A stretch of 64,000 nucleotides of DNA from positions 28,280,166 to 28,344,165 of the forward strand of contig NC_092579.1 in assembly GCF_037975245.1 (NCBI RefSeq). The letters are read 5' to 3'. The stretch's first letter is position 1, and every line of letters begins with the position of its first letter. Positions 60,001 to 64,000 of this stretch are shown here, one piece after another. Both the position numbers and the translations under genes were made by a program. Below the pieces are notes generated by a model. It was given only the letters and a program-made list of their open reading frames with translations, did not search any database and was not told the DNA's origin. This DNA comes from Apostichopus japonicus (lineage: Eukaryota; Echinodermata; Holothuroidea; Aspidochirotida; Stichopodidae).

Positions 60001-62146
60001 ACAAACAACAACAATATTGAACCCTTACTATATTGAACACTAACAATTGAACCCTGACAATTGAAAACTAATTGAACAATCAACAATTGAAGCCTTAATT
60101 AAACAATCAACAATTGAAGCCATAATTACACAGTTAACAGTTGAACCCTAAGTCAATTCTGAGAGTGAAATACTCTTACAGTCTTTGTTGTCATCGTCCT
60201 GTTCGATGACCGGTGTAACACCTCCTCCTGGGGTGTGGCCATTGGCCTTTGGTTCCTCCTTGATCAGCACCTCTGCTTCCTCTTCGGTCTTCGGTACCTC
60301 CACGTTGATCTGCACCCCTGGGAAACCACCTACGCCTTCCTCCTCTGCAGGTGCTTTTTCGTCCTCTTTGTCGTCCTCTGTTTGTTTACCTGAAATGGTG
60401 AATGTAAGAGTGGGAATAGCATCGCCAGCATCTCCGGCCTCGATCAGCGGTTCTTCTACCGACTTGTCCTTGCTGCCCGGCAAGATTATCTCCACCTCAT
60501 CCGTAATGTCTTCGGTGGTTTCCAGTTGCACGGTGCCTACATCCTCGGGCGTGACATCATCTTTAGGGGGTGAATTATCTATTTCTAAGGTTTTGCTCTT
60601 TTGGCCAGAAGAGACGGTTATCGTCAACTTCTTTGGCGATGGAGAAAATTTCTTCTCTACTTGTGCGTAACCGTGGAAATCGGATTCCTTAGGGCTCTCT
60701 TCCGTCACCTGGTGGGTTGGAGCGATCGCTGGCTCTGGATGAGAAATCAAAGTGCTACAAGGCTACAACGCAAATTTACTACCACATGCATTAAAACAGG
60801 GGGCAATGGAGACACAAAAGCTAGGTTTCTACAAAATGGTTGCATTTCTATTATGGGTGCATATCTATCAACAGCTATAGGACTGAACTGTAAATCTACA
60901 CTGCTGCTTTGGTGCAATTGGGGTGTGACACTGGGTAATATACAACATGAAATATCTTCTCTTCTGATTGATGTCTGTCCTTGATTATCTTCAGGATTTA
61001 TTGTGAGAGGTCCAAGTTTTGGAAAGACTTTTCAGAGACATGCATAAAGAGATACCAAGAAACATGTAAAAGAGCTGAGCAGATGAATAGAGAGAAGGGA
61101 GATACTTGAAATTTGAAATTAAGAAAATTAAAGTTTTGGTGGGCAAGGCTACAGTACACATTACAACATGCAAAAAACTATTGACATGCAAATGAGCGAC
61201 AGATGTACACCTCAGGAATCTGATTGGGAGCAAACAGGAAATGCTGGTAAATTTTTAAGTTAGTGCTGAATACAACCACCAATGGTGCAAAAGGATTACA
61301 AATTTGCTGCTGTTAAAAAATGAAGATTAAAATGATGAAAAAGACAAAAGTTTAGAGAATGTTAGTGAGCCTCATTTCCCAAGTAATATATAGGACTGAC
61401 TAGTAAGTTCAACATGATGATGATGATGATGATGATGTTGTCATGGCAATTTATGAAATTGTCTTTTGTCGTTGTAAAGTTATAGCATTTCACGTTTAAC
61501 AACATGAGTAGACAGATATGGTATCATTATGAACATGAAGATTTTAATTACTAATAGTCTCTAAAAGGGACTTCATGAAGTTTTTATTCTTGCAAAACAG
61601 GTGAAGCTAAACCTGGTGTTTTAGCCTCCCAAGCTTATTACATGGCAACTTCAGCATGATTGTTATCAGAAAGGAAGAGTATAGGCTAGGCATGTTAGTT
61701 TGTCTATCTACAGAAGGATTAGACCATGGGTGGGCCACTATTGAAAATGATCTTGGGAGCCAAGTGAAATTTTGCTATCGGGACGAAACACTCAACACTT
61801 TAGGTTAATCTTTTCATCACTCAAGATGGACCACCTTAGGACCAGGTGAAATACATTTTCAGCTGACAATGGAATGTTTATAAAAAAATTATCTTAAACT
61901 AATACAAGATTATAAACAAGTTTTGTGAGAAAAGATTGGTACTACAAATAAAGGATTCAGAAACAGCTTTATGGAATATTTAGAAGGCACTGTTTGTTTT
62001 CTCTATGACCTGTATAGACGGTAATGTATCTATCGGGATTCACGATGCAACAAACACCGAGTATTTACCTGAAATGGCTAAACCTGCTTCACTATGGAAG
62101 AGATCTGGCATCGTGGCCTCTCCATTCTGGTTCACATCTTTCTTAT
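47933..62146 (-). CDS. Rabphilin/DOC2-family double-C2 protein (3' part, nine exons)
   Basis: The family binds phospholipid and SNAREs in response to calcium and promotes synaptic or secretory vesicle fusion. Nine exons join in frame to 1487 nt, about 494 residues to the stop. They encode an acidic linker, a C2A domain (three exons) and a C2B domain (four exons). Calcium-ligand Asp motifs are present in both: [13 protein letters not shown] and [12 protein letters not shown] in C2[14 protein letters not shown] and [13 protein letters not shown] in C2B. The C2B end IERWHML is typical of rabphilin and DOC2. The 5' end, including any Rab-binding zinc finger, was not found and should lie right of the window. 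Rabphilin and DOC2 cannot be told apart without it. Introns over 300 bp not listed separately (49429-50302, 50461-51054, 51176-51841, 59311-60179, 60735-62068) show no exons I can support. Confidence 0.9.
48043..48497. repeat. Three copies of the last-exon acceptor segment
   Basis: The word CTGAACACCACCTATG, which on the minus strand is the acceptor plus exon start, occurs at about 48053, 48141 and 48430. Copies A (48043-48130) and C (48420-48497) also share the G-rich tract and GGGGCTGCAT box. Copy B is short. A SINE-tail-like segment lies between B and C. On the minus strand each copy reads CATAG or similar before GTGGTGTTCAG. Confidence 0.85.
48172..48415 (-). repeat. SINE-like segment between acceptor copies
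   Basis: TTATATAGCGC and an AACCCTGGTCATTGGTAAC box resemble parts of the element at 49637-49941 (TATATAGCGC, CCCTGGTCAATGATAACC). It lacks a clear tRNA-like head and its ends are approximate. Confidence 0.4.
48793..48886 (-). CDS. Rabphilin/DOC2 gene, C2B third exon
   Basis: Encodes [20 protein letters not shown], then [11 protein letters not shown]. This contains the second C2B calcium loop (WDKD, SND). It ends ATTG/GTAAGT, leaving one base for the glycine that opens the last exon. Confidence 0.95.
49134..49360. repeat. Three tandem 76-77 bp copies spanning a splice donor
   Basis: Copies start at 49134, 49211 and 49287 with AAGCTATTATTGG. Each contains ACCAACCTCTTTGTATTC, which on the minus strand is the end of the C2B second exon plus its GTTGGT donor. 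Copies 1 and 2 are nearly identical; copy 3, which holds the real exon end, differs at several sites. Confidence 0.95.
49347..49428 (-). CDS. Rabphilin/DOC2 gene, C2B second exon (polybasic)
   Basis: Encodes [20 protein letters not shown], then LNPEYKE. This is the C2B polybasic strand and NPE motif. The donor AAAGAG/GTTGGT is unusual in having GTTGGT. The exon end and donor lie in the last copy of a 76-bp triplication (49134-49360). Confidence 0.92.
49637..49941 (-). mobile_element. tRNA-derived SINE
   Basis: On the minus strand the head has an A box TGGCCAATTGG (49919-49929) and a B box GGTTCGATTAC (49875-49885), spaced as in a tRNA promoter. A body with TTGTGTCCTTGGGCAAG follows, and then a tail AAAGCGCTATATAGAAAGC that runs into an AT-rich end near 49637. 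RNA polymerase III boxes plus an unrelated body define a SINE. No target duplication was seen. It lies in an intron of the rabphilin/DOC2 gene. Confidence 0.75.
50303..50460 (-). CDS. Rabphilin/DOC2 gene, C2B first exon
   Basis: Encodes [20 protein letters not shown], then [20 protein letters not shown] and [13 protein letters not shown]. The ERGKIL start of C2B and the first calcium loop are clear. The short acidic SEEDED spacer joins C2A to C2B. Donor CT/GTAAGT. Confidence 0.95.
51055..51175 (-). CDS. Rabphilin/DOC2 gene, C2A third exon
   Basis: Encodes [20 protein letters not shown], then [20 protein letters not shown]. This holds the second calcium-binding loop (the two Asp in WDED and Asp in HND) and the C2A end. 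The acceptor is TTGTTAG and the donor CAG/GTAAG, phase 0. Confidence 0.95.
51842..51951 (-). CDS. Rabphilin/DOC2 gene, C2A second exon
   Basis: Encodes [20 protein letters not shown], then [16 protein letters not shown]. It matches the vertebrate C2A core NKLRTKT..NT.NPVWNE.L.Y.GIT. The polybasic strand (KLRTKTKFK) is present. The donor AG/GTGCGT leaves two bases completing arginine with the next exon. Confidence 0.95.
51952..59152 (-). other. 7.2 kb intron inside C2A
   Basis: AT-rich, with short A/T and G runs. No transposon with recognisable ends was found. A possible 6-nt microexon GACAGA sits at 58453-58458 between TTACAG and GTAAGT. Confidence 0.6.
58453..58458 (-). other. Possible 6-nt microexon (GACAGA)
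   Basis: On the minus strand CGTTACAG is followed by GACAGA and then GTAAGTTC, in an intron with phase 0 ends. Inclusion would add Asp-Arg in frame next to the C2A polybasic strand. It could equally be chance. Confidence 0.15.
59153..59310 (-). CDS. Rabphilin/DOC2 gene, C2A first exon
   Basis: Encodes [20 protein letters not shown], then [20 protein letters not shown] and [12 protein letters not shown]. This is the C2A start with the first calcium-binding loop (Asp in AMD and SDPY). It closely matches LKPMD..GLADPYVKLHLLPGA of vertebrate rabphilin and DOC2. The donor AGG/GTAAGT is in phase 0. Confidence 0.95.
60180..60734 (-). CDS. Rabphilin/DOC2 gene, acidic linker exon b
   Basis: Encodes 184 codons of acidic, Pro/Thr/Glu-rich sequence, including [34 protein letters not shown] and [20 protein letters not shown]. 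It ends DDDNKDC. The donor T/GTAAG joins to [11 protein letters not shown] of C2A in frame. It is likely a disordered spacer before C2A. Unlike the surrounding introns, it is an uninterrupted frame with balanced codon use. Confidence 0.8.
61414..61437. repeat. (GAT)n microsatellite
   Basis: About eight GAT triplets in a row within a rabphilin/DOC2 intron. Confidence 0.9.
62069..62146 (-). CDS. Rabphilin/DOC2 gene, linker exon a
   Basis: Encodes [20 protein letters not shown], then GLAIS. The acceptor CTTTCCTTCCAG and donor TCAG/GTAAAT are good, and the phase fits the next exon. There is no homology support, since the linker evolves fast. It needs one base from an upstream exon beyond what was found. 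Confidence 0.55.
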
Positions 62147-64000
62147 CTGGAAGGAAAGTTTAGAAAAGAAATGCACCATTAGTTTGGTTATTAATTTATT
62201 GCTATCTACGATTGTTCTAAACAGGAATGATAACATGTTTGGACATTACGGTACTTTGTATTTTGTGATCTCGGCAGAAAATGAAACCTAACATTTTTGA
62301 GTGGTTTTTTTTCAGCTATGTACATCACGGCTGACAGTAACCCAAAACTTGATCAAAAAAAAAAAAAAAAAAAAATGGCAAAAACATTTGACTATCAGTA
62401 ATCAGTTTCATATGTGTCAATTCTATGGTTCAGTTTCTGATAATTTAAATGCCCTTCATATCTACATATATATGTTCAGATCATACAACTGTTAAGTGAA
62501 TGGTCAACCAAGGTTACCACAGAAAACTAGTAATCAGTGCAAGAGAAGCAATGCAAAATCAATGAGGTTTAACTTCTGTTATTTAGTCTACATTAACCTA
62601 TAATAGCTCTAGCAGACACATGCTGTGTGACCGAGACATGTACATTAACTTATGCCATATGAAAAGTCTGCAGTATAGTCATCTATTAAAAATATGATCA
62701 GAAGCTGATTGTTTCCTTTCTCTCCTTCCCCTCTAATCCCCACCTTACCCCACCCAGCCCCCTCCCCCCATCCAAATAAAACAGAAAGAAAAGAATACAA
62801 AACCACACTACAGATTCTACAATACCAAAGAGCACCCACCCCATCAACCTTGAAGGGTAAATCTCATCCTGTTTGATCGCAACATGGCAAATCCATTCTC
62901 TCCCCCACCCCCCCCCCCTTTTATGTCCTCCCATCTCCCAAAAGCTTTGAATGAATTCATGATATTAAACAAATACATGAATTCTTTTAATTTCAGTTAT
63001 CTGGTGGGCAAAGTTCATTCATATCTTACGTTCATTCACCCTTGTACGATTTCTCAAGATGATTGCATTTTTTATTATGAGCCAAAACTGATCAAATCAC
63101 AAAGAAAGCTTACAGTGAAGAGAGACACCCCTCCATTTGGAAGTGAATACTGTATACCCTTTCAATAAACTTGTGACCATAATGACCATAATCAAAATTC
63201 AGATGCACCATGCTATTAATTTAGAGCCTATGGTAGAAGCATTTCTATAAAAGGGGAAAAAAAATTTGCTTGACCCATACAAAGACATGATGTAGAATGT
63301 ATAAACCAAGGTGGACAAATGAAAATAACAAATAAATATTTTTGATAAAATCAATTTTTTAATATTAACTTGGCAAGAGCGTGGCAACAGCACTAGGCAT
63401 TATTTGAAAACTACTAAAAGAAGCAAAGTGAGATTATGATGAAAAAGAAACTGAATATTTTGCAAACAGAATTTTTTCAACTTGGCCGGATAACATTGTC
63501 AGTTCTGTTAGACAGGGCAGACTTTTCAAACATATCCATGAATCATAAAATGTGACCAGCAGCATTTATCGTTCAAAGGTACCCTTTCAAAAAAAGATGA
63601 TATTTTACAAAAATCTGTTGCAAAGTAAGGAATTTTAAGTGGAACCTCACAAAAATATTGCGGCAGTAAAAAAATTGTAATTTTATTCTCACGAGCAAAG
63701 ATTTTCATCAGAATTTCTATTGTTGTGAACTGATTTCTCTTTTGCATAGAAGTCTAATTTCTTCTTATGGGTAGAAGAGGTAAGTTTTTATATATTTGTT
63801 AATGATTTTAATGTTCATTCTTGTCGGTCACATGAAGATGACTGACAAAGCTTGAACCTGGAAATGTGAAACCGGTAACAGATATTGGAAAACATACTTT
63901 TATGACAAATGAAACTCCTAAACTTGCCTTTAGTGAATATAAACAGGTCAAAACTACAAGACTAAGAGAGCAGAAGAAGAACAAAGGAACAATGAAACAA
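62147..64000. other. Right edge: intron or 5' flank of the rabphilin/DOC2 gene
   Basis: No exon is supported here on either strand. A poly(A) run (about 62356-62375), C-rich patches near 62740 and 62910 and AT-rich sequence are all that is seen. It should be intron, because the upstream linker exon needs one base from a further exon. Confidence 0.5.

Noticed and set aside
60185-60670. Plus-strand 161-codon open frame
   Set aside because: It is antisense to the acidic linker exon, which is supported by splice sites and by frame continuity into C2A.
62356-62375. Poly(A) run as a retroposed gene tail
   Set aside because: No retroposed coding sequence or target duplication is visible on either side.

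Overview
The window reads as nuclear DNA of an animal. It is AT-rich and intron-rich, with long introns, many small transposon-derived repeats and frequent runs of 10-17 G or C. All three recognisable genes are animal families, and no bacterial-style gene packing is present. The mix of conserved bilaterian genes with hAT miniature elements and tRNA-derived SINEs would suit a marine invertebrate deuterostome such as an echinoderm. That assignment is inference, because no species marker is visible.

Layout. (1) 1-4330: a tandem array with a ~1.56 kb unit. Its first unit carries a hAT-type miniature transposon, which itself carries a second, related one. (2) 7046-33501, minus strand: a 13-exon RBBP6 gene, the E3 ubiquitin ligase and mRNA 3'-processing factor with DWNN, zinc-knuckle and RING domains. 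The exons join in frame to 6000 nt (1999 residues). Its largest intron (19336-32070) contains two inverted copies of a TTAA-flanked element. A likely 5' UTR exon lies near 34738, and a transposon carrying telomere-like repeats sits just upstream of the first coding exon. (3) ~34880-36744: a head-to-head spacer with a hAT element, a long palindrome and a possible fold-back element. (4) 36745-42809, plus strand: an 8-exon TEDC2 gene (tubulin epsilon and delta complex protein 2), joined in frame to 1938 nt (645 residues). (5) 42810-47932: a tail-to-tail spacer with a tRNA-like relic and paired hairpins. (6) 47933-62146, minus strand: the 3' part of a rabphilin/DOC2-family gene, with an acidic linker, C2A and C2B. 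It spans nine exons and its 5' part appears to lie beyond the right edge.

The three genes do not form a pathway. RBBP6 acts in ubiquitination and mRNA 3'-end processing, TEDC2 in centriole microtubule stability, and the double-C2 protein in calcium-triggered membrane fusion. From memory, human RBBP6, TEDC2 and DOC2A all lie on 16p, so the linkage may be ancient.

The most unusual signals are two local duplications in the rabphilin/DOC2 gene that copied exon-intron boundaries: a splice donor three times (49134-49360) and a splice acceptor three times (about 48043-48497). One acceptor copy would give an in-frame longer protein. No wholly new system was found. Exon boundaries were assigned by eye from splice consensus, reading-frame continuity and recalled family sequence, without any database search.
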